DNA of 64,000 bases from Rhineura floridana. Taxonomy: Eukaryota > Chordata > Lepidosauria > Squamata > Rhineuridae. The notes below the pieces were generated by a model. That model worked only from the letters and a program-made list of their open reading frames with translations. It was not told the origin of the DNA and did no database searches. The stretch is from the NCBI RefSeq assembly GCF_030035675.1, contig NC_084489.1:71329365-71393364 (forward strand). Reading direction: 5' to 3'. The position numbers and the translations under genes are program-made. Below are positions 33,759 through 44,912 of the stretch, piece by piece. The first letter of the stretch is position 1. The number at the start of each line of letters is the position of its first letter.

Positions 33759-34440
33759 TGTGGAAAACAGGCTGAAGGACAAGATAACTCCAGCAGGGGT
33801 CTTCTTACGTTCTCATATCATTTATCAATATTACAGGTGGTTGCAGTCTGCCCAATGCAAATTACAAACATGAGTCTGGGTTTGCCACAGGACAGATTAC
33901 ATGGGCAGCCACACTAACAACAGGGCTATTTATATATTAATAGTTGTAGATTTCCACAGACTCTCCTTGACTTTCCTGTCTCGTCTTGCCTCGAGTGCTT
34001 CCCAGTAATGGTGATTTCACAACTGCTTCAAGCAAATCATTACATTGTCTCATTGTCGTCATTGGCAGGAACAACTCACTGGTACATCACCTACATTCTG
34101 CATGAAGTGAACCTAGTCACCACCATCTCATTTCATGGACTTTCCTCTCTAGTCTCAGACAAGCAGAGCATATTGCAGTTATCAGCCCACATGCCATACC
34201 AGTTTCCTTAACCTTCTGGCCTCACTCGGCCTTGCAGAGTTGCCAGAATGACCTCTGGCCAGAGTGCTTCTGGAGGTTTGCATTCGAGCCTTCACTCTCA
34301 GTAGACTTATCCCAACCAAACTGTTTAAGATGATATATGTGTCCCCCAAGCAACTTCCACTGAAGCAAAAGATAAAACCCTTTTAGAAAGGGGCAGTCCT
34401 GAGCAATGATCAAAGCCAAATTTCACCACAATTCCAAGTT
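33759..34440. other. Intergenic, no feature recognised
   Basis: No gene or repeat family recognised. Confidence 0.4.
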
Positions 34441-34490
34441 GTAACAAATGTCCTGCAAATTCCAGAAAGTCAGCCGTGTTAGTCTGTTGC

Positions 34491-34690
34491 AACATTTGAA
34501 CTTTTTAGAATGCAGGGCTGGGGAACCTGTGGCCCTCCAGATGTTGTCAAACTCCAACTTTTCATCAGCCCCAGCCAGCATGGCTAACTGTCTGGGATGA
34601 TGGGAGTTGTAGTCCAGCAACACTGCGAGGACCACAGGCCCCCCACCCCTGCCTTAAAAAAGGTCCTGCATTCTGAAAAGTCCAAATGTT
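34491..34690. mobile_element. Family P MITE nested in a larger inverted repeat
   Basis: The MITE itself spans 34,513-34,651 (CAGGGCTGGGGAACCTG ... CCCCACCCCTG). Outside it, 34,491-34,516 and 34,665-34,690 form a second inverted repeat with 24 of 26 matches (AACATTTGAACTTTTTAGAA against AACATTTGGACTTTTCAGAA). Confidence 0.75.
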
Positions 34691-34811
34691 TACCAAAGTT
34701 CTGATTTAGGCCCTGGCATTCACATTCCAGCTTCAAGATATGGAGGTTTGTAGCAAAAGTTCATGTTTGGATGCTTGTATTCTGCTGCATGTCTCCCACC
34801 TGACCCCACAT

Positions 34812-35060
34812 CATAATCATCAAAATAATTTATATATGCCGCCTTTCATTTCAAGAAGAAATACCAAGATGGTTTGCATATAAACAAAATCCAACACCAA
34901 AATAAAGAAAAAAACAACTATAAAAATACAGCTATCTGTAATACATAGATAAACAACTACGTTAAAACAACCATAATTAAAACATATAACAAAAAAGCCA
35001 ATTAAAACAGCCTAACAGTTAAAACAACAATTGAAGCAGGACATTTGAGTCAGGACCTTG
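34812..35060 (-). mobile_element. LINE (L2/CR1-type) 3' region, reverse
   Basis: 'TTTATATATGCCGCCTTTCA' and a long A-rich run with 'TTAAAACAGCC' blocks resemble other reverse LINE tails here. Confidence 0.45.
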
Positions 35061-35285
35061 TCTAACCAGGTGTGTCTTCAAGAGCCAGTGGAATGCCAAT
35101 ACCAGCAATTGATTATCACTGAACTGTTAGGTTTTGTACTAAAACCTGAATTGTATACAATACAACCCCCCACACACACACACAACGTATTGTGTGTGTA
35201 CACTTTGTGTTTTAAATGTATGTCCACAGGTGCCTCTGCATGCTTTGGGATACTGAGGAAACCAAAATAAAATTGGACTTACTTC

Positions 35286-35953
35286 CCATCAGCACTATAC
35301 ATTTAAAGCAATGTCATACCACTTTGAACAGTCATGGCTTTCCCCAAAGAATCTTGGGAACTGAAGTTTGTTAAGGGTGCTGACAATGGTTAGGAGACCT
35401 CCCTATTCCCTTCTCAGAGCTACAATTATCAGAGTGGTTTAATAAAACACTTCTTCCCAGGGAACTCTGGGAACTGTAGCTCTGCGAGGGGAATAGGGAG
35501 TCTCCTAACAACTCTCAGCACCCTTCACAAACTAGGGCCACATTCACACTGTACATTTATTCCACTATTATTCCACTTTAAACAGTCATGGTTTCCCCCA
35601 GATAATTCTGGGAACTGTAGTTTGTGAAGGATACTGAGAGTTGTTAGAAAAGCCATAGTCCCCTTACAGACCTGCAGTTCCCAGACTTCTCTGGGGAAAA
35701 GGACTGACTGTTAAACCACTCGGGGAATTGTTGCTGTGTGAAGAAAATAGGGGTCTCCTGGAAACTCTCAGCACCCTTCACAAACTACACTTCCCAGGAT
35801 TATTTGGGGGAAGCCACAACTATTTAAAGTGGAATAATAGTGGAATAAATGTACAGTGTGAATGTGGCCTAGTTCCCAGGATTATTTGGGGGAAATCATG
35901 ACTGTTTAAAGTGGTATGATACTTATTTAAACATACAGTGCAGATAGGGCCTA
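35286..35953. mobile_element. TA-type fold-back MITE (family C, second subfamily), hosting another
   Basis: The outer copy runs 35,286-35,534 and resumes 35,870-35,953. Its ends 'CCCATCAGCACTATACATTT' and 'CATACAGTGCAGATAGGGCC' are complementary with mismatches. Confidence 0.8.
35535..35869. mobile_element. TA-type fold-back MITE (family C), complete, nested
   Basis: 335 bp, starts GGGCCACATTCACACTGTAC, ends GTACAGTGTGAATGTGGCC, with a TA on each side (35,533-35,534 and 35,870-35,871). The host element reads through cleanly once it and one TA are removed. A TA duplication fits the Tc1/mariner-type target preference. Confidence 0.88.
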
Positions 35954-36839
35954 AGACATAAAATCGAAGAAATTGTCAGACACAGTTCCTTCTCTACCAC
36001 ATTTGTCTGTGCCATATAGTACAGGATGATAAAAGATGTGAAGGTTTTTTCCCCCTATGACTCAGGGACCAGACTGGTTTCTAGCAATTATGAAATAAAG
36101 TACAGCTGTCAAGAGTCAAGGAACATCAGAACACCCAGGAATTTTTCCTGGGCACATAGAAATAAAATGCCTTCAAGGGTGAATAGACAAATATAAAATT
36201 AGATCTTGGTAGTTTGCTCTGATTCATAACTGTTTAAATGGTGGGCCCACTGACTACAGAATTACTGTTTATTTCTGTGTAGGCAAGAACTAAAACTTTA
36301 ATCCCATATATACTAATATACCTTCAATTCCTTTGTGTAGCAAGGAACAGAGTATAAGAATTATGTAATTGCATAGATTTAGCAAGAAACATATGCCATT
36401 ATATGTCAGACGGCAAGCATAAGACTGCTCTTTGCTGTAACAAGGTAGAGTTAAGCAAAAATTAAAGTTTTTTTTTTACAGTCTTTGTGATTATAGAAGA
36501 AAATGCAGCATCCTCCCATCATGTGGAGATGGTGCATGGATGGACTGCCACTGCCTATAGGGTGGAAATCAACATCCATTGAAATAAGCCAGGCTCTTCC
36601 CCCAGAAAATTCCAGTATTTGAGGACATTACATTACAGATGGTAACAGTTTGAAATCTTTTCCATGTGAATGAAGTGCTGCTGATAAGAATTGTGATATA
36701 TATACAACTTAGAATTTCTGAATGTTAAGAGGTATATAAATACCTGAAATAAATTAATAATTTTTCTTCAGCAAAAAAGTTAAAAAACTGTTAAATCTCC
36801 TTCTGGGATTCATGGCCTACCACACTCAGATGAGCTGTG
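35954..36839. other. Intergenic, no feature recognised
   Basis: No gene or repeat family recognised. Confidence 0.4.
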
Positions 36840-37035
36840 GTCAGGTGACCTCTTGGAGGCCGGGCCTGAGAACCAAGAAGTCTTTTGTATCTTTAAAAGT
36901 TGTGCAGGGGGAATGGAGAATTCCACCTTGTGGTTTTTCCCATTGCAGTGTTGGAAGAACACATGCACTTAGCTGATTTCCTCTTCTCCTAAAGATACAG
37001 GATCAGTTTCAGGCCAGAAACCTGGCAACCCTAGT
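36840..37035 (-). repeat. Unclassified interspersed repeat (family X), copy 2
   Basis: The reverse of the 12,963 and 37,766 copies: 'GAATTCCACCTTGTGGTTTT', 'GATACAGGATCAGTTTCAGG', ending 'CCTGGCAACCCTAG'. Confidence 0.75.
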
Positions 37036-37765
37036 TAGGGAAGAGAGCTTGTTGGTTACTTTCTCCTTGACATGCCAGTTGTCTATGTGCAGGGATTTTT
37101 TTTTTATGATAGGGAGGTCTCATAGAATTTCAAAAGAAGAAGGGACTTGAAGGTGACTTAGTTCAATCCCCTGCTCAGAACAAAAGTCTTTTAACACAGA
37201 AGCAAACATGTGACTTCTCTCAGCTGCCTTCTGAAACGGTGCAGCCATTTCAGAAGGGTTGTATGCCACGTGGTCATTTGAACATTTTATCTGGCTGTTT
37301 GATATCAACATTGTCTATTCTTAATATTCATCCAAACACATCAGTTTAATTTGTGACCCAAACACTTGTTTTCCACTCTTCCAGCATTCTTTCAGCAAAT
37401 GCTGCCAATTACTGCTTACAAGGAGAGATAAAGACACCCAAACATAAAATGACAAACAAGCCCATTTTAACATTTAACTTTGATTTTAAGAGTAGTTAAA
37501 ACAGCATAATAAAGCCACCAATTTTTAGTGGGCAATTTTTACAGTTGCTTTTCATGTGGTGTTGTCATTGAAATAAGTAGCTCCACCCCCCATCCTGAAA
37601 CATGACAATTGAAAACCTGTTCTTATTTTGAGAGCACACTTGAAAAGGACTTCCAGACCATTTAGATCAAAACAGATTCTTTTCTTTTAACTTTCTTTAG
37701 AGAAAAGGAAAAAAATAAGGAAGATAACAGGCAATTGCCAGCTAGGATGATTTCATTTTCCAGTT
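37036..37765. other. Intergenic, no feature recognised
   Basis: Sits between two oppositely oriented family X copies. No gene was recognised. Confidence 0.4.
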
Positions 37766-37930
37766 ATGGTTGCCAGGTTCACGGCCTGAGACTGATCCTG
37801 TATCTTTAGGAAAAGAGAAAATCAGCCAAGTGCAGGTGTTCTTCCAACACTGCAATGGGAAAAACCACAAGGTGGAATTCTCTATTCCCCCTGCACAACT
37901 TTTAAAGATGCAGAAGACCTCTTGGAGTGA
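37766..37930 (+). repeat. Unclassified interspersed repeat (family X), copy 3
   Basis: 'GGTTGCCAGGTTCACGGCCT', 'AAAACCACAAGGTGGAATTC' and 'CCCCCTGCACAACTTTTAAA'. Very close to copy 1. Confidence 0.75.
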
Positions 37931-38800
37931 ATGGATTACTGAGACAACATTCAACCTTAGCTGATAAAAAAACACTCCTAGCCAGAGATGTCACACATTT
38001 CCATAGACTGGAAATAGTCCAGGAGGATACCCAAATATTCATGAGAATACATTCAATTAATTTTCTATCAATACAGTTATGTCACAACAACTTGCCTTGC
38101 TGCCTTTCAAGTGTAGGGACTGAATAATGGGAATGAGTCTATGCTAACCAATAATCAGCTCTGCTAAGTGCATCTTCAGTTAACCCCTGGTGTCATCAAA
38201 ACCAGATGCAAACTATGGGTTTATTTATTTATTTAATTTTTAGACCCAGTATCAGATTCTCAAAAAAAACCCACAGGGGACTGAGAGAACATCACAGTCC
38301 TACAAGTCAGAACACCCATCTCTCTCACAGTTCTGAGCTTAACTATCCCACCAGATTTTACAGAATAATTGTTGCCTGCTGTGGCATTTATTTCCAAATG
38401 TTTTATCCCTGCCCTGGCATTTCAAAGCTTTCATATATACAACCATACTGTTTGTTATTGTTGCGGATGGTAGCAATAAATCACGCTGTCACACCACTGG
38501 TGATAACCCTCTGTTGGGAGTACTTACATGACCAAGTGCCAAAGTAGTAATAATTACTATGGTACCAATGATATGCAAACACCTTCGTTACAAGTTGCTG
38601 TGGGACACAGGGAGACATTTCCATAACCAAATACACTCACATAACACAAGTCGTTTGCCTTTGGAGATTATTGGGAGAATGACAGGGCTGCAGAATATAA
38701 GCAGCTTACCTCTCAAGGGAGGTGGATCTCCCAAATCTTCTGGGAACAACTCAATGACCTATAACATCCTGAATGCCTTGAGGTTTGAGGATAGGGGCAT
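37931..38800. other. Intergenic, no feature recognised
   Basis: No gene or repeat family recognised. Confidence 0.4.
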
Positions 38801-38808
38801 GTCATCAG

Positions 38809-39229
38809 TAGGGATGGAAAGATCTGTCCATTTCCTCTCTGTCTGTTATTTTTCCAATGTTAAATTCAGTTCTCCACACTTCTGCAGCAATCTGCAATTT
38901 TTTAAAAAATCCTCATGAAAATTCTCCAGCATTTTAGAGCAAATTTCTTAATAAACACATTTTTGTATGCAGTTTTCACTAATGTACCCATTTTTGCAAG
39001 CAATTTCCATTAATACAATGTTATTTTCACTAATATATTTATTTTTATGCACTTGCCCCAAATACACGCATTTTTGTAAGCACTATTTAGTTGGCGAACT
39101 GCTTGCAAAATTCAGATAATTAAAATTTCAAAGGATGGCTGTGTTTGGTTCTCATATTGTTTCAGACACTGCAAATTTGATAGATTTGGCTTTCAATTTG
39201 AACTAAATCGAATTTCTCCCCCATCCCTA
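38809..39229 (+). mobile_element. AT-rich hAT-type MITE (family T), complete with perfect TSD
   Basis: 421 bp. Terminal inverted repeat TAGGGATGG ... CCATCCCTA. Exact 8-bp duplication GTCATCAG at 38,801-38,808 and 39,230-39,237. No coding capacity. It defines the boundaries of at least five other copies in this window. Confidence 0.92.
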
Positions 39230-39237
39230 GTCATCAG

Positions 39238-39999
39238 ATTGCCTCTCTTCTCCATTTCCATCAGAGTGCAGTATGGCTGAGGAGCATTGTAAGCACAGTG
39301 GCAGCTGCCCAGCACTAGAAAAGGAGGTCTAGGGCAGCGATCCCAGGAGCAGTGAGTGAGTCTATGACAGTGGGTGCAGTGAAGAGTGAGTCAGGAGCAG
39401 TGAGTGAGCCTGCATGAGGATGTCTTCTGCTAACACTGGCCTTGCCTAGGAGACTCTTCCTTCCCCCTGGCCCATCATGACCATCAAGACACACAGTAAA
39501 GTGGAACCTGGGTTTCCCAGTGCGATCAAGAGATTCATGCTTCTTTTTTTTCTATTTAACAAGATTTTTTATATTGCTTAATCAAAAACAATTATCTGGG
39601 GCATAAAATTATATAAAACATTCGTTAAAAAAAGCAACAAAAACACCCTTTAAAAACAATAGACATTATGGGTTGCATCCAGCGAAGTCACCCCATTAGC
39701 ACAAGGACATCTACTTGCGCAACAAGACTTCTTCTCCCAGCCCTCCCCAAAACTGCTCTAGAGGGCTGGGGGAAACCCAGAACAGTTTGTGGGTTTTTTT
39801 GGGGGGGACATGTAGGGAAAGGAAAGAATGGACCCAAGTTAACTTAGGCATTTGGGGAAGAAAGTAAACATCAGATCTAGTAAGTTAAAAAAAAAAAACA
39901 GATCAACTTGAATTTCCATGATTTATATAAGGGTCCCCCCTCCCAAACTACCATCAAATCACAGATCACATCTGGATTGCATTCTGATAGAGGAGGTAG
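39238..39999. other. Intergenic, no feature recognised
   Basis: Local repeats of 'AGCAGTGAGTGAG' at 39,347-39,410. No gene was recognised. Confidence 0.4.
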
Positions 40000-40300
40000 C
40001 ACATACCCTTAGCCACCATGGATTTTCCTAATCTCCTTTTAAAGACATCCAAGCTGGTGTCCATCACTGCCTCTTGCAGGAATGAATTCCATAGATGAAC
40101 TATACACGGTTTGAAGAAGTACTTTCTTTTGTGTGTCCTGATTCTTCCACCATTCAGCTTCTACTATTAAGACATTAATACTAAGATGGTACTAGTATCT
40201 GCTTTCTCCACACCATAATTTTATACACCTTTACCACGTCCCCTCTTCCTTTCCCTTTTTCCAAGCTAAAAATTCCTAAAAGATATAACATGGCTTTTAC
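40000..40300 (-). mobile_element. CR1-type LINE (TTCTTATG-tail family), internal 3' part
   Basis: 'CTTTTAAAGACATCCAAGCT' and 'GAAGTACTTTCTTTTGTGTG' are the reverse of coding sequence before the 3' UTR of the 62,035-62,995 copy. Confidence 0.65.
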
Positions 40301-40317
40301 TTGCTGTGACCCACTTC

Positions 40318-40372
40318 ACGATGGTTGGAGTTGATGGGAGTTGCAATATAAAATGCCTGGGGCAGTAGTTCC
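40318..40372. mobile_element. Fold-back MITE (family P), one arm
   Basis: 'TTGGAGTTGATGGGAGTTGC' arm only. Confidence 0.5.
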
Positions 40373-40558
40373 ATTAGCACAGGGACCTCCCTCTCCTCTC
40401 CCTGTACACCTCCTAAATCTGTTCTGGGATTTCACCCAACCCTCAGGAGCAGATCTGGGGAAAGTGTGGGGGGCCTGTGGGGAGACGAGCGGAGAAGTTC
40501 CTTTGTGCTACCCTTATGTTAACGGAACTACTTAGTTGGACACAGCCCCGGGGGGCAG

Positions 40559-40648
40559 CAGGGCTGTGGAGTCTGTACGCCAAACCTTCGACTGCAACTC
40601 CTCTATTTTTCTACTGTCTGACTCCGACTCCACGACTCCACAGCCCTG
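40559..40648. mobile_element. Short hAT-type MITE (family Z), 8-bp TSD
   Basis: 90 bp, CAGGGCTGTGGAGTC ... GACTCCACAGCCCTG, rich in 'GACTCCGACTCC'. Flanks GGGGGCAG (40,551-40,558) and GAGGGCAG (40,649-40,656) match at 7 of 8. Confidence 0.85.
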
Positions 40649-40656
40649 GAGGGCAG

Positions 40657-41039
40657 CAGGACCCCTCCAGACTGTTTTATTTGTATACTTGTTTGTTTCT
40701 CTGATATAGTGTGCACCATGTTGCTGACACAATATTGCATTAGTGGTGGATTTACACTGGGCCATCCACACATCATTCCGCTTTATTTTTCTCCCATGTT
40801 AACGCAGGGCCACTACTGCCCTAAGGCAGGAGGGGAGGTGGCATTAGCAGTATGAAAAGTTGCAGGATTTTAGCAGGAAAACATGGGAAATGTACCTATT
40901 GCAAACAAAGCAGTATGGCCACCCCAAAACATTTGCAGGCATAAATGGTACAGAACGCATGATCGCATATTACTGCTCCGATAATATCATCAGCACACAG
41001 ATATAATAGGGTTTTTTTATTATTATCAGGGCTCGCTTT
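40657..41039. other. Intergenic, no feature recognised
   Basis: No gene or repeat family recognised. Confidence 0.4.
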
Positions 41040-43540
41040 TCATAGAATCATAGAATAGTAGAGTTGGAAAGGGCCTATAAGACCATTGAATCTAACTCCC
41101 TGATCAATGCAGGAATCCATGTTAAAACATACCCTGACAGATGGCTGTCCAGCCACCTCTTAAATGCCTCTAGTGCTTTGCAGCCCACCAACTCTCTATG
41201 TAATTGGTTCCATTGTCATACTGCTCTAACAGTTAGGAAGTTTTCCTGATGTTCAGCCAAACTCTGGTTTTCTGTAACTTGAGCCCATTATTCCGTGCCC
41301 TGCACTACAGGATGATCAAGAAGTGACCCTGGCCCTCTCTGTGGCAACCATTCAATATTTGAAGAGTGCTATCATATCTCCACTCAGTCTTCTCTTCTCG
41401 AGGCTAAACATGCCCAGTTCTTTCAGTCTCTCCTCATAGGGCTTTGTTTCTAGTCCCCTGATCATCCTTGTTGCCCTCCTCTGAACCCGCTCCAGTTTGT
41501 CTGCATCCTTTTTAAAGTGTAGTACCCAGAACTGGACACAGTACTCAATATGAGGCCTTGCCAGTGCCAAATAGAGGGAAACTAGTACTTCACGCAATTT
41601 GGAAACTATACTTCTGTTAATGCAGCCTAAAATAGCATTTGCCTTTTTTGCAACCACATCGCACTGTTGGCTCATATTCAGCTTGTGATCAACAACAGTC
41701 CCAAGATCCTTCCCTCATGTAGCATTGCTGAGCCAAGTATCCCCCATCTTGTAACTGTGCATTTTCCTAGGTGTAGAACTTTGCACTTATCCTTGTTAAA
41801 TTTCGTTCTGTTGTTTTCAACCCAATGCTCCAACCTATGAAGATGCCTTTGAACTTTGTTTCTGTCTTTCAGGGTATTAGCTATCCCTCCCAATTTGGTA
41901 TCATTTGTAAATTTGATAAGCATTCCCTGCACCTCCTCATCCAAGTCATTAATAGAAATGTTGAAGAGCACTGGGCCCAGGACCGAGCCCTGTGGTACCC
42001 CACTTGTTACTTCTGCCCAGTTTGAGAAGGAACCATTGATAAGCACTCTTTGAGTACGATTCTGTAGCCAGCTGTGGATCCACCTGATAGTTGTTCCATC
42101 AAGCCCACATTTACCTAGCTTGCTAATCAGAATGTCATGGGGCACTTTGTCAAAAGCTTTGCTGAAGTTGAGATATATTATATCCACAGCATTCCCATTG
42201 TCCACAAGGGAGGTTACCCGATCAAAACATGAGATAGGATTAGATTGGCAGGATTTGTTCTTGACAAATCCATGTAGGCGTCCAGTAATCACTGCATTGT
42301 TTCCAAGATACTTACAGGGTGTCTGCTTTACAATCTGCTCCAGAATTTTCTTAGGGATTGATGTCAGGCTGACTGGTCTGCATTTCCCAGGTTCCTCCTT
42401 TCTGAAGATAGGGTCCACATTCACACCAGACATTTATTCCACTGTTATTCCACTTTAAACATTCATGGCTTCCCTCAAAGAATCACGGGAAGTATAGTTT
42501 GTGAAGGGTACTGAGAGTTGTTAGGAGACCCTTATTCTCCTCACAGAGCTACAATTTGTCATAGTGGTTTAACGGTCATTTTCTCTTCCCAGAAAATTCT
42601 GTGAAGTGAACGGACTCTTCTGACAGCTTTCAGCACCCTTTATAAACTTCACTTCCCAGGATTCTTTGAGGAAAGCCATGAGTGTTTAAAGCAGAATAAT
42701 AGTGGAATAAACGTGTAGTGTAAATATATCCAGGGACATTAGCTCTCCCCCAGTCATCCAGCACTTCACCCATCGTCCGATTTTGCAAAGATAATAGACA
42801 GTGGTTCTGGCAGTTCTTCAGCCAGATGCTTCAATACTCTAGGATGCAGTTCATGTGGCCTGGAGGTTTGAACTTGTTCAAAGTGGATTAAGTAGTCCTT
42901 GACCATTTGCCTATCAGTCTCAAGATTCAATCCTGCCCCTTCAACTAAGCCAAAGTAGGAATGGAGCACTTCTGCCTTTTCTTTGTCATCTGTTATCATT
43001 TTGCCATCCTTATTGAGTAGCTGTACCACCATTTCTTTTCTCTGTCTTTTACTATGGATGTACCTGAAGAAAGATTTTTGTTGCTTTTAGCACTCCTCGC
43101 TAACCTCAGCTCATTCTTAGCCTTTCTGATGCCATCCCTGCAATTCTGTGCTACTTGTCTGTACTCTTCCTTTTTGGCCTGGCCTTCCTTCCACTTCTTA
43201 TATGTGTTTTTTTTGTTTTGTTTTCAGATCATCTCTAAGCTTTTTGTGAAGCCACATTGGCTTCTTCGGCTGCCTTCAAACTTTTTTCCTTGTTGGAATT
43301 GTTTGCCATTGTGGCTTTAGAATTTCTTTTTAGAAACTGCCACCCATCTTTTTCTTATTAGGGTCGCTTGCCAAGGAACCTTACTTAGAATTGTTCCAAG
43401 TTTATTAAAATCAGCTTTCCTGAAGTCCAAGGTATGCATATGGCTACTCTCAGCTTTTGCTTTCTTTCATATCAAGAATTCAACATGGGGACTTTCCCCC
43501 AGAGTTCCTGTAACTGCCACATCATCCACAAAGTCAGTAG
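41040..43540 (-). mobile_element. CR1 LINE, long minus-strand copy with RT
   Basis: The 3' end at 41,040 shows the reversed CR1 8-bp repeat 'CATAGAATCATAGAATAG'. Going upstream on the minus strand, ORF2 pieces encode '[20 protein letters not shown]' (41,352-41,675), then a 251-residue stretch (41,678-42,433) with 'KAFDKVPHDILISKL', 'SGVPQGSVLGPVLFNIS' and FTND where the catalytic F/YADD should be, then '[16 protein letters not shown]' (42,766-43,032). Sequence 43,033-43,540 looks like further CR1 upstream ORF. The lost catalytic aspartate pair, frame changes and a MITE insertion make it dead. Confidence 0.9.
42411..42731. mobile_element. TA-type fold-back MITE (family C) inside CR1
   Basis: Starts GGGTCCACATTCACACC after TA (42,409-42,410), ends GTGTAAATATATCC followed by A. 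Removing it restores the CR1 order GAAGATA-GGGACATTAG, which suggests a TA duplication whose second T was lost. Confidence 0.85.
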
Positions 43541-43600
43541 TGAATTTTGTGACAGTACTCACCAGTACAGAGTACTTGCACCTCTTTTTTTGCTGCCAGG

Positions 43601-43778
43601 CAGGGCTGTGGGATCATTATGCCAAACCTTCAACTCCGACTCCTCTATTTTTCTACTGTCTGACTCCGACTCCAACTGCTTCTTGTCAATCAAAATTTAT
43701 TTGGAAGTCGGAGTCAGTACATTTCTACCGACTCCGACTTCACCCAAAATTGCTCCTGCCCCCGACTCCACAGCGCAG
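43601..43778. mobile_element. hAT-type MITE (family Z), perfect 8-bp TSD
   Basis: 178 bp, CAGGGCTGTGGG ... CCACAGCGCAG, sharing 'CTCCTCTATTTTTCTACTGT' with the 90-bp copy at 40,559. Exact duplication CTGCCAGG at 43,593-43,600 and 43,779-43,786. Confidence 0.92.
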
Positions 43779-43989
43779 CTGCCAGGGGCAGCCATTTTGT
43801 GCTGGGACCCACTATTATCCAGATGTGATTATGGGCACCTCTTTTTTTTTACCAAAAAACACTGGTTATTATTTGATGATGCTTTTGGCAACATTTTGTA
43901 AGAGAATTATGAAGATCCATTTTTGATCCACATCTTTTATACAAACCTGGCATTATTCATTTAAGTAGGGGCAAATCAGACCCAATAGC

Positions 43990-44165
43990 TTATCACACAA
44001 TCTACTCAGAAGTACATCCTGTTGAATTCATTGAGGCTTACTCCCAGGTAAATGGGATTAGTATTGCAGCCTTAGCCTACAGTGCTAACCCCTTACCTGG
44101 GAGTAACTTCCACTGAATACAATAGGACTTCTTATATCTGAACAGACTTATTTAGGATTAGTTTT
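43990..44165. mobile_element. Short fold-back repeats (family F), two in tandem
   Basis: 'CTTACTCCCAGGTAAATGGG' and 'CTTACCTGGGAGTAACTTCC' flank 'GCAGCCTTAGCC', giving opposed copies. Confidence 0.55.
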
Positions 44166-44510
44166 AGTAAGTTAAATATATCTATACATTGTTAAATAAT
44201 TGAGAAGTTGGGTTAGGGGAGATGAAACGCAAGACAACTGATCCCATAATTGCTGAGGAGTACATGAGCATATGATATAGTTATTTTGCTCTAAGTATGT
44301 TTTACAAATATGGGGTCCACAGCAACCTCATTTGCACAAATGTAGCACTGCATGAGAAAGGCAGCTATTTGATAACTGAGATAAAGCATACACAGGAGAG
44401 AATTTTTTTGCATTTAAATTATTTAATCAATGGGTCTTTTTTTTAAAAGAAGTGTATATCCCATGAGGTTCCAAGATAGATACATTCAAATAGATCACCG
44501 GGCTTTATTA

Positions 44511-44668
44511 TTACATTTATATCCTACCTATTATTCATAGAGCTCTTTGGTTCCCCATTGCCCCAATCTATCCTCACAACAGCCTTGTGAGGTAGATTTG
44601 GCTAAGAAACAATGACTGGACCAAATATGTGAGCTTCATGGCCAAATGGTGATTTTAACCCATGTCCT
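44511..44668 (-). mobile_element. tRNA-derived SINE (family B)
   Basis: 'TATCCTCACAACAGCCTTGT', 'GAGGTAGATTTGGCTAAG', 'GTGAGCTTCATGGCC' and 'TTTTAACCCATGTCCTAG'. Confidence 0.6.
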
Positions 44669-44841
44669 AGTAAAAATACACTCACGGTGTGCCCAAGAGC
44701 AGCAAAACATTTGCAAATTTTCTAAGCTTATTTTTTTCTCAATCAGTATCTCCACTGGATTTGAAATTATTTTTATGCATCTAATTGTTTTCAACTGTTT
44801 TTATATATGCAATGGTTTCCAACATATGGATTGGTTGTAAT

Positions 44842-44912
44842 GCTAGTCCTATTCAGAGTCAACCCACTGAAGTTACTCTAACTTCATTGAATACAACTCT
44901 AAGCATGTAGTT
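44842..44912. mobile_element. Short fold-back repeat (family F)
   Basis: 'GTCCTATTCAGAGTCAACCC' and 'CTTCATTGAATACAACTCTA'. Confidence 0.5.

Noticed and set aside
41678-42433. 251-codon minus-strand frame, the longest in the window
   Set aside because: It is CR1 reverse transcriptase, not a host gene, and its catalytic motif is mutated.
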